In this document: piece after piece, positions 48,691 through 57,518 of the stretch | Numbering within the stretch: position 1 is the stretch's first letter | Layout of the letters: every line of letters starts with the position of its first letter | Assembly (NCBI RefSeq): GCF_034424525.1 | Contig: NZ_CP139979.1 | Coordinates: 3,621,001-3,685,000, forward strand | Length of the DNA stretch: 64,000 nt | Reading direction: 5' to 3' | From: Sphingobium yanoikuyae | Lineage (GTDB): Bacteria; Pseudomonadota; Alphaproteobacteria; Sphingomonadales; Sphingomonadaceae | Position numbers and translations under genes: made by a program | The notes under the pieces: generated by a model | The model's input: only the letters and a program-made list of their open reading frames with translations | The model's database searches: none | What the model was told of the DNA's origin: nothing

Positions 48691-49017
48691 ATGACCGTGG
48701 CAATGGAGCAGCAGAAGAAGCTGCATTTCGAACTGACCAATGTCGGCATGCGGGCCCAGGCAACCGCCGCCGGCATGGTCCAGCTCTGCCGGGAACTGCA
48801 TCGGGCCGGCATCCTCGACAATGACGCGCTGGAACGGATCAAGTCGGCGATCGCCGACGATATCGACATTGGCGCGCCGCGTTCGGTGTCCTGCGTCGAA
48901 TATCGGCGCGACGTGAAGGCGCGACTCGACCGCCTGTTCACCGGCGAGGAAAAGATTGGCAGCGCCGAAGGCCTTGCCTTCCCGCCATCGGCCCCCGGCG
49001 ACCAGGCCAGCCTCTGA
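48691..49017 (+). CDS. Hypothetical protein
   Basis: 108 residues, soluble, likely helical (MEQQKKLHFELTNVGMRAQA, LCRELHRAGILDNDALERIK). One Cys-containing CVEYRRDVKARLDRLF. AAAGGAGAG lies at a good distance before the ATG at 48691. No family recognised. Confidence 0.6.
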   Translation: MTVAMEQQKKLHFELTNVGMRAQATAAGMVQLCRELHRAGILDNDALERIKSAIADDIDIGAPRSVSCVEYRRDVKARLDRLFTGEEKIGSAEGLAFPPSAPGDQASL

Positions 49018-49083
49018 GCATTTGTCCGGACTGCGCCTCTGGCGCAGCCGCACCGGTGGTCGGGTGTGGGCCGGTGCCGCATC

Positions 49084-49109
49084 AAAAATGCGCCCTTTCG
49101 CGCATTTTT
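49084..49109. terminator. Rho-independent terminator (both directions)
   Basis: 10-bp stem AAAAATGCGC/GCGCATTTTT with 6-base loop, ending in Ts on the plus strand and, reversed, on the minus strand. Confidence 0.8.
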
Positions 49110-49136
49110 CAGACAGCGCTCTGATCACAAAAGAAA

Positions 49137-49159
49137 AAGGGCCTGGAAACCAGGCCCTT
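49137..49159 (-). terminator. Rho-independent terminator of the FKBP gene
   Basis: 10-bp stem (AAGGGCCTGG/CCAGGCCCTT) with a 3-base loop and a T-run on the minus strand, 22 bases beyond the FKBP stop. Confidence 0.85.
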
Positions 49160-49181
49160 CTCTACTCTCGGATCGATCGGA

Positions 49182-49763
49182 TCAGTTGCCCGGCACGCCC
49201 TGCGGAACGGCGCCCTGCGGCATGCCACCCTGCATCTGCTGCATCCGCTGCTGCATCTGCATGATTTCCGCGCGCGACTTGAAGTCGTGCAGCTGGACAT
49301 CGAACACCAGCACCGAATTGGCCGGGATCGGGCCGGCGGCCTGTTCGCCATAGCCAAGCTGCGGCGGGATCCACAGGCGGTACTTGCCGCCCTTCTTCAT
49401 CTTCTGCAGGCCTTCGGAGAAGCCCGGCACCACGCCGTCGACCGGCATCGGCGTCTGCGGATTCTCGTCGAACACGGTGCCGTCGAGCAGCGTGCCCTTA
49501 TAGCCCACCAGCGCAACGTCGGCGGTCGTCGGGCTCGGCCCGCTGCCTTCCTCCAGCACCTGGTACTGCAGGCCCGACTCGGTCGTCACCACGCCCTTGG
49601 CATGGGCGTTCTGCGTCAGGAAGGCGGCAGGCGATGCTTCCACGCCTTGCTGCCCTGCCCAGGCCAGACCACCGGCCGCCAGCGCGATCGCGGCGACACC
49701 GATCCAGAGTCGCGTCAGCGACCCCTTGGCGATAGGACGAAGGGGGACAGCCGTCGTGGACAT
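49182..49763 (-). CDS. FKBP-type peptidyl-prolyl isomerase
   Basis: 193 residues: a single N-terminal helix (about 20-36) anchors it, then an FKBP domain with VALVGYKGTLLDGTVFDEN, VDGVVPGFSEGLQKMKKGG and RLWIPPQLGYGEQ, and a Met/Gln-rich tail (IMQMQQRMQQMQGGMPQG). Periplasmic or membrane-bound folding helper. The tail is of low complexity and may bind hydrophobic clients. Confidence 0.9.
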   Translation of the reverse strand: MSTTAVPLRPIAKGSLTRLWIGVAAIALAAGGLAWAGQQGVEASPAAFLTQNAHAKGVVTTESGLQYQVLEEGSGPSPTTADVALVGYKGTLLDGTVFDENPQTPMPVDGVVPGFSEGLQKMKKGGKYRLWIPPQLGYGEQAAGPIPANSVLVFDVQLHDFKSRAEIMQMQQRMQQMQGGMPQGAVPQGVPGN

Positions 49764-49806
49764 GGGCGAACGCCTCGCAATGAAGAACGGGAAATCAGCA
49801 AAGAGT

Positions 49807-49835
49807 CAGGACGACCGCGAACCGGCCGTCCTGAT
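49807..49835 (-). terminator. Hairpin after rpsU
   Basis: 8-bp stem TCAGGACG/CGTCCTGA, 13-base loop, 12 bases beyond the rpsU stop. No T-run. Confidence 0.4.
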
Positions 49836-49846
49836 ATCGGCAGTCC

Positions 49847-50053
49847 TTAACGGACGCCGTCGCGCTCGGCGCGCTTGCGCTCCAGCTTGCGGGCGCGGCG
49901 GACAGCAGCCGCCTTTTCGCGCGCACGCTTTTCCGAGGGCTTCTCGTAGTGACGACGCAGCTTCATTTCGCGATACACGCCTTCACGCTGCAGCTTCTTC
50001 TTGAGCGCGCGGAGGGCCTGGTCGACATTGTTGTCGCGAACGATGATCTGCAT
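49847..50053 (-). CDS. rpsU: 30S ribosomal protein S21
   Basis: 68-residue basic protein. [20 protein letters not shown] followed by [20 protein letters not shown] is typical of S21, which helps mRNA-16S pairing at initiation. The start at 50053 is chosen; the frame extends to 50146 without similarity. Confidence 0.97.
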   Translation of the reverse strand: MQIIVRDNNVDQALRALKKKLQREGVYREMKLRRHYEKPSEKRAREKAAAVRRARKLERKRAERDGVR

Positions 50054-50249
50054 AAGTCCGTCAATCTCCAATCGAAAACGGGCGGATCGCCAGGAATGAA
50101 ACCCTCCCGACGGGCCGACCGAATATAAAAATCCGTGAGTCGCCACAGGTCACCCTGAGGCATGTGGGGCGCGCCCTACCAGCAGAGTCGCGCAAATTCA
50201 ACCCCTGCAGGGCTTTCACGCCCTTTCCCTCGACAGAATGCGTCGAGCG

Positions 50250-50297
50250 GAGGATAGTGGCGCCCATAATATAGAGGATAGTGGCGCCCATAATATA
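50250..50297. repeat. Perfect 24-bp tandem repeat in the leader of the aldolase gene
   Basis: Two adjacent identical 24-mers (50250-50273, 50274-50297) each holding the palindrome GGCGCC and an AT-rich CATAATATA. They end just before the Shine-Dalgarno AAGGAGG of the aldolase gene. Confidence 0.9.
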
Positions 50298-50310
50298 AAG
50301 GAGGATGGCC

Positions 50311-51069
50311 ATGGCAAGTGCCGCCAGACAGCCCGACATGTCGCCTGCCGAATGGGAGGCGCGCCAGCAGCTCGCCGCCTGCTACCGCATCTTCGACCAT
50401 TTCGGCTGGTCGGAACTGATCTACAATCACATCACCCTGCGCGTGCCCGATGAGGAAAATGCCTTCCTCATCAACCCGTTCGGCCTGCTCTACAGCGAGG
50501 TGACGGCGTCCAACCTGGTCAAGATCGATATCGACGGCCATGTGCTGGACGGCAGCCCCTATCCGGTCAATCGAGCCGGCTTCACCCAGCATAGCGTGTT
50601 CCACCGCCACCTGGCCGACGCCCATTGCATCATCCACACCCATACCACGGCGGGCATGGCCGTCAGCGCCACGCAGGAAGGGCTGCGGCCGATCAATTTC
50701 TACGCCGCCGCCTTTGCCGGGCGGATCGCCTATCATGACTTTGAAGGCGTCACGATCCGGCCGGAGGAAGGGGAAAGGCTGATCGCCAACCTTGGCGAGC
50801 GGCGAATCATGATGCTGCGCAACCATGGCACGCTGGTGATGGCCAAGAGCCTGCCCGAAGCCTTCCTGATGCAATGGATGCTCCAGCGCGCCTGCGAGAT
50901 TCAGGTCGCCGCCTGCGCCGCCGGCACGCCGGTGGAGATCCCGGCCGATGTCATCGCCGTGCATCAGCGCGATCTTGCCGGCGTGCAATTGCCGGTCGGC
51001 GTCGGCGTGCCCGATTTCCAGGCGATGGTCCGCCTGATCGACCGCACCGACAGGAGCTGGCGGGACTAG
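50311..51069 (+). CDS. Class II aldolase/adducin domain protein
   Basis: 252 residues of the zinc aldolase fold. The zinc His pair is in CIIHTHTTAGMAVS and the third in LRNHGTLVMAK; the opening EWEARQQLAACYRIFDHFGW is typical. Substrate unknown; such proteins include fuculose-phosphate aldolase-like and non-catalytic relatives. AAGGAGG at 50298 sets the start at 50311 (six bases apart); 50305 is too close. Confidence 0.88.
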   Translation: MASAARQPDMSPAEWEARQQLAACYRIFDHFGWSELIYNHITLRVPDEENAFLINPFGLLYSEVTASNLVKIDIDGHVLDGSPYPVNRAGFTQHSVFHRHLADAHCIIHTHTTAGMAVSATQEGLRPINFYAAAFAGRIAYHDFEGVTIRPEEGERLIANLGERRIMMLRNHGTLVMAKSLPEAFLMQWMLQRACEIQVAACAAGTPVEIPADVIAVHQRDLAGVQLPVGVGVPDFQAMVRLIDRTDRSWRD

Positions 51070-51116
51070 CGCCCTGCCTTCCCCGCCTCTGTCCGCTTGC
51101 CGCGGACGGTGGCGGA

Positions 51117-54100
51117 TCAGCCCTTGCCGAATCCGCCGCCGCCCGGCGTCTCGATCACGAAGACGTCGCCCGGCGCCATCTGCGCCGATCCGGTCGCGCC
51201 CAGCCTATCGATCCGGCCATCGCCACGCTCGACCCAGTTGCGCCCCAGCCCACCGGGCGCGCCGCCGTCGAGGCCAAAGGGCGGCACGCTGCGCCGGTTG
51301 GCCAGGATGCCGGCGGTCATATCCTCCAGGAAGCGGATGCGACGCAGCCCGCCATTGCCGCCATGATGGGCGCCCGCGCCGCCCGATCCGGGCCGAATCG
51401 AAAATTCCTCCAGCAGCACCGGGAAACGGCTTTCCAATATTTCGGGGTCGGTGAGGCGGCTGTTGGTCATGTGGGTCTGCACCACATCGGCACCGTCAAA
51501 ATCCGGCCCGGCGCCCGATCCGCCCGAGATCGTCTCATAATATTGGTGGCGCGCATTGCCGAAGGTGAAATTGTTCATCGTCCCCTGCGCGCCCGCCATC
51601 ACGCCCAGCGCGCCGAACAGCGCGTCGGTGACGACCTGGCTGGTCTCGACATTGCCGGCGACCACTGCCGCGGGATAAAGCGGCCGCAGCAGCGATCCCT
51701 CCGGCACCACCAGAGTCATGGGCTTGAGGCAGCCGTCATTCATCGGCACGGCCTCGTCCACCAGCGTCCGCACGACATAGAGCAGGGCCGCGCGCGCGAC
51801 CGACAGCGGCGCGTTGAAATTGCCCGGCAACTGGTCCGACGTGCCGGTGAAATCCACCGTCGCGCCGCGCGCCGCCCGGTCGATCGTCACGCGGACGACC
51901 ACCTCCGCCCCATTATCCATCGCATAGCGATAGTGCCCGTCGGACAGGCGATCGATCAGCCGGCGCACCGCTGCCTCGGCCTGATCCTGCACATGGCCCA
52001 TATAGGCGGCCACGACATCGGCACCATAATCGCCGCTGATCCGCTGCAGCTCGGCCGCGCCCTTGGCGCAGGCGGCGATCTGGGCGGACAGGTCGGCGAT
52101 ATTCTGGTCGACATTGCGCGAGGGCCAGCGGCCCGACCCCAGCAGGGCGCGCAGATCACCCTCCAGAAAGCGACCCTGATCCACCACCAGCACATTGTCG
52201 AGGACGATGCCCTCTTCCTCGATACTGCGGCTGTCGGGCGGCATGGAACCGGGCGAGATGCCGCCAATATCGGCATGATGGCCGCGCGCCGCGACATAGA
52301 AGGCCGGCGCACCCGCTTTCCCGTCGACGAATACCGGCATCACCACCGTCACGTCGGGCAGGTGGGTGCCGCCATCATAGGGCGCGTTGAGCGCATAGAC
52401 GTCGCCCGGCAACATGCCGCGCCCGTCGATCGCCCGGCCATCGGCGCCGATCCCGCGCCGGCGCATGACCGCGCGGATGCTTTCCCCCATGCTGCCGAGG
52501 TGAACCGGCATGTGCGGCGCATTGGCGACCAGATTGCCGGCCGCGTCGAACAGGGCGCAGGAGAAATCGAGCCGCTCGCGAATATTGACCGAGGAGGCGC
52601 TGTGCTGGAGCGCGGCGCCCATTTCCTCGGCGATCGCCATGAACAGGCCGCCCATCACTTCCAGCCGGACCGGATCGACGGCGGTGCCGTCATCGGCGGC
52701 CGGCGCAGGGCGCGGCGCATGACGGGTCAGCACCAGATTGCCGATCGCATCGAGCCGCGCGCGCCAGCCCGGCTCGACCACCGTGGTCGACACCGGGTCG
52801 CTGATCAGTGCCGGGCCATCGACGATGCTGTCCAGCGTCAGCCCGGCCCGGTCGAACACCGGTGCCTGCGCGCCCGCCAGCATCACCTGCGCCAGCGGCG
52901 CGGCCGGCTGGGTCGCGATGGTCGCCACCTTGCCCATATCCTCGGCGGTCGGCGCGATCGCCTCGACCCGCACCATGTCGACCAATATGGTGCCGGTGCC
53001 GCCATAGCCGAAGCGGGCCTGATATTGCGCCTCGAAATCGGCCAGCATCGCCGCCCGATCGCCCAGCATCACGTCGAACAGGCTGTCGGTGCCATCATAG
53101 CGCAGCCGCAGCACCGTCTCGCTCCGCTCTGCCTCGGGCAGGTCGGCGCGCGCCTGCTCCGCCAGCTCGGCGATCGCCGCCGTCAGCGCGTCGGCGCCCG
53201 CATCGTCCAGCGGCAGTGCCAGCGTCCGCTCGCGCACCGCGCGCCGGTCGGCCAGGCCCATGCCATAGGCGGACAGGACGCCGCCCAGCGGATGGATCAT
53301 CACCCGGTCCATGCCCAAGGCATCAGCGACCAGACAGGCATGCTGCCCGCCCGCCCCGCCGAAACTCGCCAGCGTATAGCGCGCCACATCATGGCCGCGC
53401 GCGACCGAGATGCGCTTGATCGCATTGGCCATGCTGGCAACGGCGACGGCGATGAAGCCCTGCGCCGCGTCCTGTGCGGTCATCACCCGGCCGGTCTGCG
53501 CCTCTACCTGCGCACAAATGTCGGCAAAGCGCGCCTCGACCGCGTCCCGGTCGAGCGGCTGGTCGCCCCTGGGGCCGAACAGGCTGGGGAAGAAATCGGG
53601 CTGCACCTTGCCCAGCATGACATTGCAGTCGGTGATGGTCAGCGGTCCGCCGCGCCGGTAGCAGGCCGGCCCCGGCACCGCGCCGGCCGATTCCGGACCG
53701 ACGCGAAAACGCCCGTCGACCACCGAACAGATGGAACCGCCGCCCGCCGCGATGGTGTGGATGCGCATCATCGGCGCGCGCAGCCGCACGCCCGCCACCC
53801 GCGCCTCATTGTCGCGTTCATAGCTGCCGGCATAATGGGACACGTCGGTCGACGTGCCGCCCATGTCGAAACCGATCACCTCGCCGAACCCCGCCTGCTC
53901 GGCGGTGCGGGCCAGGCCGACGATGCCGCCGGCCGGGCCGGACAATACCGCATCCTTGCCGCGGAACAGGTCGCCGCGCGTCAGCCCGCCATTGGACTGC
54001 ATGAACAGCATGTCGGCGTCCTCGCCCAGCGCCGCGCCCAGCCCGTCGACATAGGCGCGCAGCACCGGCGAGAGATAGGCGTCGGCCAGCACCGTGTCGC

Positions 54101-54698
54101 CCCGCCCGACCAGCTTGATGAGCGGCGCGACCTCATGGCTGACCGATATCTGGGTGAAGCCGATCTGCCGCGCGATCCGCGCCAGCGCCTGCTCATGGGC
54201 AGGATAGCGATAGCCATGCATCAGCACGATCGCGACCGCGCGCAGCCCGGCATCATAGCCGCGCTGCAACGCCGCCTGCGCAGCCGCCTCGTCCAGCGGC
54301 GTCAGGATGGTGCCGTCCTGCATCACCCGCTCGTCCATCTCCACGACATCGGCATGAAGCGGCGACGGCAGGTCGATCCGCCGCGCGAACAGGTCCGGCC
54401 GGTCCTGATAACCGATGCGGATGGCGTCGCGGAATCCCTTCGTAATCGCCAGCAGCACCGGCTCGCCCTTGCGCTCCAACAGCGCATTGGTGGCGATGGT
54501 CGTGCCGATCCGCAGCGTGCAGGGCGGGATCGGCCCGTCGCCCGCGCCGGTCAGCCGCCGGATCGCCTCGACCGCCGCGTCGGCATAGCGCTCGGGGTCG
54601 CTCGACAGCAGCTTGGCGGTGTGAAGAACCCCTTGCGGGTCGCGTGCCACCACGTCGGTAAAGGTGCCGCCGCGGTCGATCCAGAATTGCCATTGCAT
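51117..54698 (-). CDS. 5-oxoprolinase / hydantoinase A-B fusion protein
   Basis: 1193 residues. The N-terminal HyuA part (about 1-680) starts with [14 protein letters not shown] and has [29 protein letters not shown] and RVDM..; the C-terminal HyuB part (about 690-1193) has [32 protein letters not shown] and [17 protein letters not shown]. The fused layout and length match ATP-dependent 5-oxoprolinase (5-oxoproline to glutamate). Start at 54698 gives [13 protein letters not shown]. Confidence 0.92.
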   Translation of the reverse strand: MQWQFWIDRGGTFTDVVARDPQGVLHTAKLLSSDPERYADAAVEAIRRLTGAGDGPIPPCTLRIGTTIATNALLERKGEPVLLAITKGFRDAIRIGYQDRPDLFARRIDLPSPLHADVVEMDERVMQDGTILTPLDEAAAQAALQRGYDAGLRAVAIVLMHGYRYPAHEQALARIARQIGFTQISVSHEVAPLIKLVGRGDTVLADAYLSPVLRAYVDGLGAALGEDADMLFMQSNGGLTRGDLFRGKDAVLSGPAGGIVGLARTAEQAGFGEVIGFDMGGTSTDVSHYAGSYERDNEARVAGVRLRAPMMRIHTIAAGGGSICSVVDGRFRVGPESAGAVPGPACYRRGGPLTITDCNVMLGKVQPDFFPSLFGPRGDQPLDRDAVEARFADICAQVEAQTGRVMTAQDAAQGFIAVAVASMANAIKRISVARGHDVARYTLASFGGAGGQHACLVADALGMDRVMIHPLGGVLSAYGMGLADRRAVRERTLALPLDDAGADALTAAIAELAEQARADLPEAERSETVLRLRYDGTDSLFDVMLGDRAAMLADFEAQYQARFGYGGTGTILVDMVRVEAIAPTAEDMGKVATIATQPAAPLAQVMLAGAQAPVFDRAGLTLDSIVDGPALISDPVSTTVVEPGWRARLDAIGNLVLTRHAPRPAPAADDGTAVDPVRLEVMGGLFMAIAEEMGAALQHSASSVNIRERLDFSCALFDAAGNLVANAPHMPVHLGSMGESIRAVMRRRGIGADGRAIDGRGMLPGDVYALNAPYDGGTHLPDVTVVMPVFVDGKAGAPAFYVAARGHHADIGGISPGSMPPDSRSIEEEGIVLDNVLVVDQGRFLEGDLRALLGSGRWPSRNVDQNIADLSAQIAACAKGAAELQRISGDYGADVVAAYMGHVQDQAEAAVRRLIDRLSDGHYRYAMDNGAEVVVRVTIDRAARGATVDFTGTSDQLPGNFNAPLSVARAALLYVVRTLVDEAVPMNDGCLKPMTLVVPEGSLLRPLYPAAVVAGNVETSQVVTDALFGALGVMAGAQGTMNNFTFGNARHQYYETISGGSGAGPDFDGADVVQTHMTNSRLTDPEILESRFPVLLEEFSIRPGSGGAGAHHGGNGGLRRIRFLEDMTAGILANRRSVPPFGLDGGAPGGLGRNWVERGDGRIDRLGATGSAQMAPGDVFVIETPGGGGFGKG

Positions 54699-54744
54699 GC
54701 CCCGCCTGATGGCCGCGCCACGGGCGGTTGGCAAGCCGCTTGGC

Positions 54745-55209
54745 TCAATGGCCGGTCAGCGGCTCGATCGCCCCGGTCGCCAGCAGCGCGGCGTAACGCT
54801 GGTCGAAATCCGCCGCGATCTGCGCTAGCGTCACCTGCCCCAGCCGGGCGATCAGCATCGCCTCCGCCTCCTGCATCGCTGCCGCCATGGAGGCGTTGAC
54901 CGCCTGTTCGACCAGGCATTGCGGATTGGGGTCGGCCGGCCCGATCGAAAAGATGCGCGGCTCGCCCACCGCGCGATAAATGTCGAGGATGCGGATCGCA
55001 TCGAGCGGCCGGGCCAGGGTCCAGCCACCGCCATGCCCCTTTTCGGAGCGGACATAGCCCGCGTCGCGCAGGCCCGCCATGGTCCGCCGCACCACCACCG
55101 GATTGGTGCGCAGCATCTGCGCCGCCAGCTCCGACGTCATCGGGCCGTCCAGCCGATCCATGTGGATCAGGATATGCAGCATTCTCGACAGGCGCGCATC
55201 CAGCTGCAT
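54745..55209 (-). CDS. Rrf2-family transcriptional regulator
   Basis: 154 residues, winged HTH with SRMLHILIHMDRLDGPMTSE, VVRRTMAGLRDAGYVRSEKGHGGGWTL (the wing) and DIYRAV. Only one Cys (PQCLVEQ) is seen where Fe-S members have three, so a cluster is doubtful. It is divergent from a thioredoxin-reductase-like gene, with which this type of regulator often pairs. Confidence 0.9.
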   Translation of the reverse strand: MQLDARLSRMLHILIHMDRLDGPMTSELAAQMLRTNPVVVRRTMAGLRDAGYVRSEKGHGGGWTLARPLDAIRILDIYRAVGEPRIFSIGPADPNPQCLVEQAVNASMAAAMQEAEAMLIARLGQVTLAQIAADFDQRYAALLATGAIEPLTGH

Positions 55210-55328
55210 CGCAGGCGTCTCCTTTCCCGCCCGCCTATCACGCAACATCAATTGTTGCAAATCAGGTTGGCCGGATTATGTAACTTATCAAGTATCGTGA
55301 TTCGACGCAGCCATTGAAAGGAAGACCC

Positions 55329-56222
55329 ATGCATGACGTGATCGTGATCGGCGGCAGCTTTGCCGGCCAGTCGGCGGCGATGCAGCTCGCCCGCGCGCGG
55401 CAGGATGTGCTGCTGATCGATGCCGGCCTGCCGCGGAACCGCTTTGCCGACGCCGCCCATGGTTTCCTGGGTCAGGACGGCCGCACGCCCCGCGCCATCA
55501 TCCGCGATGCCGAACGCCAGTTGCTCGCCTATCCCACCGCCCGGATGCTGGCTGGCGAAGTGCACCATGCCATCAAGACCAGCGACGGCTTCGCCCTGAC
55601 CCTGGCCAGCGGCGAAACCCGACTGGCCCGGCGGCTGATATTGGCGACCGGCGTGAGCGACGAGTTGCCGCCGATCCCCGGCATGGCCGAACGCTGGGGC
55701 GAGACGGTGCTGCACTGCCCCTATTGCCATGGCTATGAAGTGCGCGACCATCCGCTCGGCATCATCGCCAACCACCCGATGTCCGCGCATCAGGCCGCGC
55801 TGATCCCCGATTGGGGACCATCCACCTATTTCACCCAGGGCCAATATGAGCCGGACGATGCCGAACGCGCCCGGCTGGAAGCGCGCGGCGTCGCGATCGA
55901 GCGGGTGCCCGTCGTCGCGCTGATCGGCGATGCGCCCGCGCTGAGTGCCGTGCAACTGGCCGACGGCCGGACGATCGAAATCGCCGCTGTCTTCACCGCC
56001 CCCAGAACCCGGCTCAGCAGCGATGTCGCGGTCCAGCTCGGCTGCGCGCTGGAGGATGGCCCGACCGGTCCCTTCATCAGCATCGACGCCTGGGGCCTGA
56101 CTTCGGTGCCCGGCGTCTATGCCGCCGGCGACGCCACCTCCCCCATGCACAATGCGACCTTTGCATCCGCGTCCGGCGTCAAGGCCGGGGTCGGCGCGCA
56201 CCAGTCGCTGGTCTTCGCCTAA
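55329..56222 (+). CDS. Thioredoxin-reductase-like FAD oxidoreductase
   Basis: 297 residues. FAD motif VIGGSFAGQSAAMQLARA (6-23), redox pair Cys130-Cys133 in LHCPYCHGYEVRD, and the last FAD motif GVYAAGDATSPMHNATFASASG. The place of the NADPH motif GxGxxA reads GIIANHPMSAHQA, lacking the usual glycines. So it may use another electron donor or bind NADPH in another way. Divergent from the Rrf2 gene. Confidence 0.86.
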   Translation: MHDVIVIGGSFAGQSAAMQLARARQDVLLIDAGLPRNRFADAAHGFLGQDGRTPRAIIRDAERQLLAYPTARMLAGEVHHAIKTSDGFALTLASGETRLARRLILATGVSDELPPIPGMAERWGETVLHCPYCHGYEVRDHPLGIIANHPMSAHQAALIPDWGPSTYFTQGQYEPDDAERARLEARGVAIERVPVVALIGDAPALSAVQLADGRTIEIAAVFTAPRTRLSSDVAVQLGCALEDGPTGPFISIDAWGLTSVPGVYAAGDATSPMHNATFASASGVKAGVGAHQSLVFA

Positions 56223-56247
56223 CAGGCGGGCGGGCTGGACGGCGGCG

Positions 56248-57402
56248 CTATTTCCAGAAGGCCGCCAGCTTGCGCACCGATGCCTCGGCGGCTTCGCGGT
56301 CGGGGGCTTCGTTGGCGTCGCCATAGCCGAACCAGTCGTCCTCCCCGACCTCCTGCACCACGATGCCGTCGCGCCGCGCCAGCATCGCCAGCTTGTCATG
56401 ATAGACGCCATAGGTGGCGCCCGCCTGCGGGATCAGCCAAGCGATCTGGCCGCGCACCGGCACGATGCTCTCGTCCCGCCACAAAGCCCGCGCGCCATAG
56501 CCGGTGCAGTTGATGACGGTCTTCTGCTTCAGCCGCGTCACGTCCTGGGGTTCGTGCAATTCCATCGGCACGATCCGACCGCCGCCGATCAGGAAATCGG
56601 TGGTCAGCTGATGGGCAAGGTCTGCGACATTGAAGGTCAGCGAACTGCTGCGCCGGGCCCGCTCGGTGCGGAAAGGATGGGTGCCCGGTGCCAGCTCGAC
56701 CGATCGCGGCATGATGTCATGCAGCCGGTCCTCCAGCCGGATGAAGCGATCGGGTCGTTCGGGCCTCACCCTCTCGACGGCGGGCGCCACAGCCGGACCG
56801 TCCGACAACATGTAACGGTCGGTCCATTCCACCGGATCGCCCGGCAGGCCGAGCAGGCCCTGATAGAAAGCGAAGGATCGCCGCGCCATCGCCTCCCAGC
56901 GATCGCCAAAGCCGGCATCCACGCCGCCCTCCATCGCGATCCGTGAATCGGGCGACCAGGTGCCGGTCGCCCGCGCCGATCGCACGTCGGGAAATTGCTC
57001 CTTGGCATAGATGGTCACCTTCGCCCCGGCACGCTGCGCCGTGAGCGCAGTGGTGAGGCCGATCGCGCCGGCGCCGATCACGGCAATATCCGTCATCCCC
57101 TCGGCCAGCGCCATGCCGACCGCAACCTCGGCCGATCCCCAGGACAGCGACCAGCCGCTGCCGCCATGGCCATAATGATGGACAACCCGCTTGCGCCCCA
57201 CCTCTTCCACCGCGATGCGCGGCCCGGCGGCGCGGAAGGGCCGCAGGCAGACGGTGATGCGGAAGATGCGATCGGGCGTCGCGCGGATCGGCTCCAGCCC
57301 GGCCAGCGGATCGAACAGACTGGCTGCATCGGCCCCCGCCGCCAGCGACAGGGCACCCAGCCCGCCGAGGCCCCGCGCCAGAAAATCGCGTCTGTCCATC
57401 AT
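56248..57402 (-). CDS. Tat-exported FAD oxidoreductase, circularly permuted DAAO-like
   Basis: 384 residues. Tat signal MMDRRDFLARGLGGLGALSL. Residues 46-92 (RPFRAAGPRIAVEEVG, then HHYGHGGSGWSLSWGSA) match the C-terminal end of D-amino acid oxidase, where R-P is the substrate-Arg loop and GHGG precedes the last helix. Directly after comes DIAVIGAGAIGLTTALTAQR (105-124), the usual N-terminal FAD motif, then DAAO-like sequence in its usual order (VINCTGYGARAL, VPVRGQIAWLIP) to the end. The order of segments is therefore rotated. It probably oxidises an amino or imino compound in the periplasm; substrate unknown. Confidence 0.82.
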   Translation of the reverse strand: MMDRRDFLARGLGGLGALSLAAGADAASLFDPLAGLEPIRATPDRIFRITVCLRPFRAAGPRIAVEEVGRKRVVHHYGHGGSGWSLSWGSAEVAVGMALAEGMTDIAVIGAGAIGLTTALTAQRAGAKVTIYAKEQFPDVRSARATGTWSPDSRIAMEGGVDAGFGDRWEAMARRSFAFYQGLLGLPGDPVEWTDRYMLSDGPAVAPAVERVRPERPDRFIRLEDRLHDIMPRSVELAPGTHPFRTERARRSSSLTFNVADLAHQLTTDFLIGGGRIVPMELHEPQDVTRLKQKTVINCTGYGARALWRDESIVPVRGQIAWLIPQAGATYGVYHDKLAMLARRDGIVVQEVGEDDWFGYGDANEAPDREAAEASVRKLAAFWK

Positions 57403-57518
57403 CCCGCCCCCTATCTGCCGACCGGTTCAACGAAGTGCCCGGACATAACCGCAACGGCCCGTCGCACGACAGACACAATCGGGTTGCCCCACCCTTGTTA
57501 ATTGCCCATTAAGACCAG

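Noticed and set aside
50874..54899. A 1341-codon plus-strand open frame
   Set aside because: It lies opposite the 5-oxoprolinase fusion. Its product is His/Arg/Gln-rich low complexity with no family similarity, as expected of an antisense shadow in GC-rich DNA.
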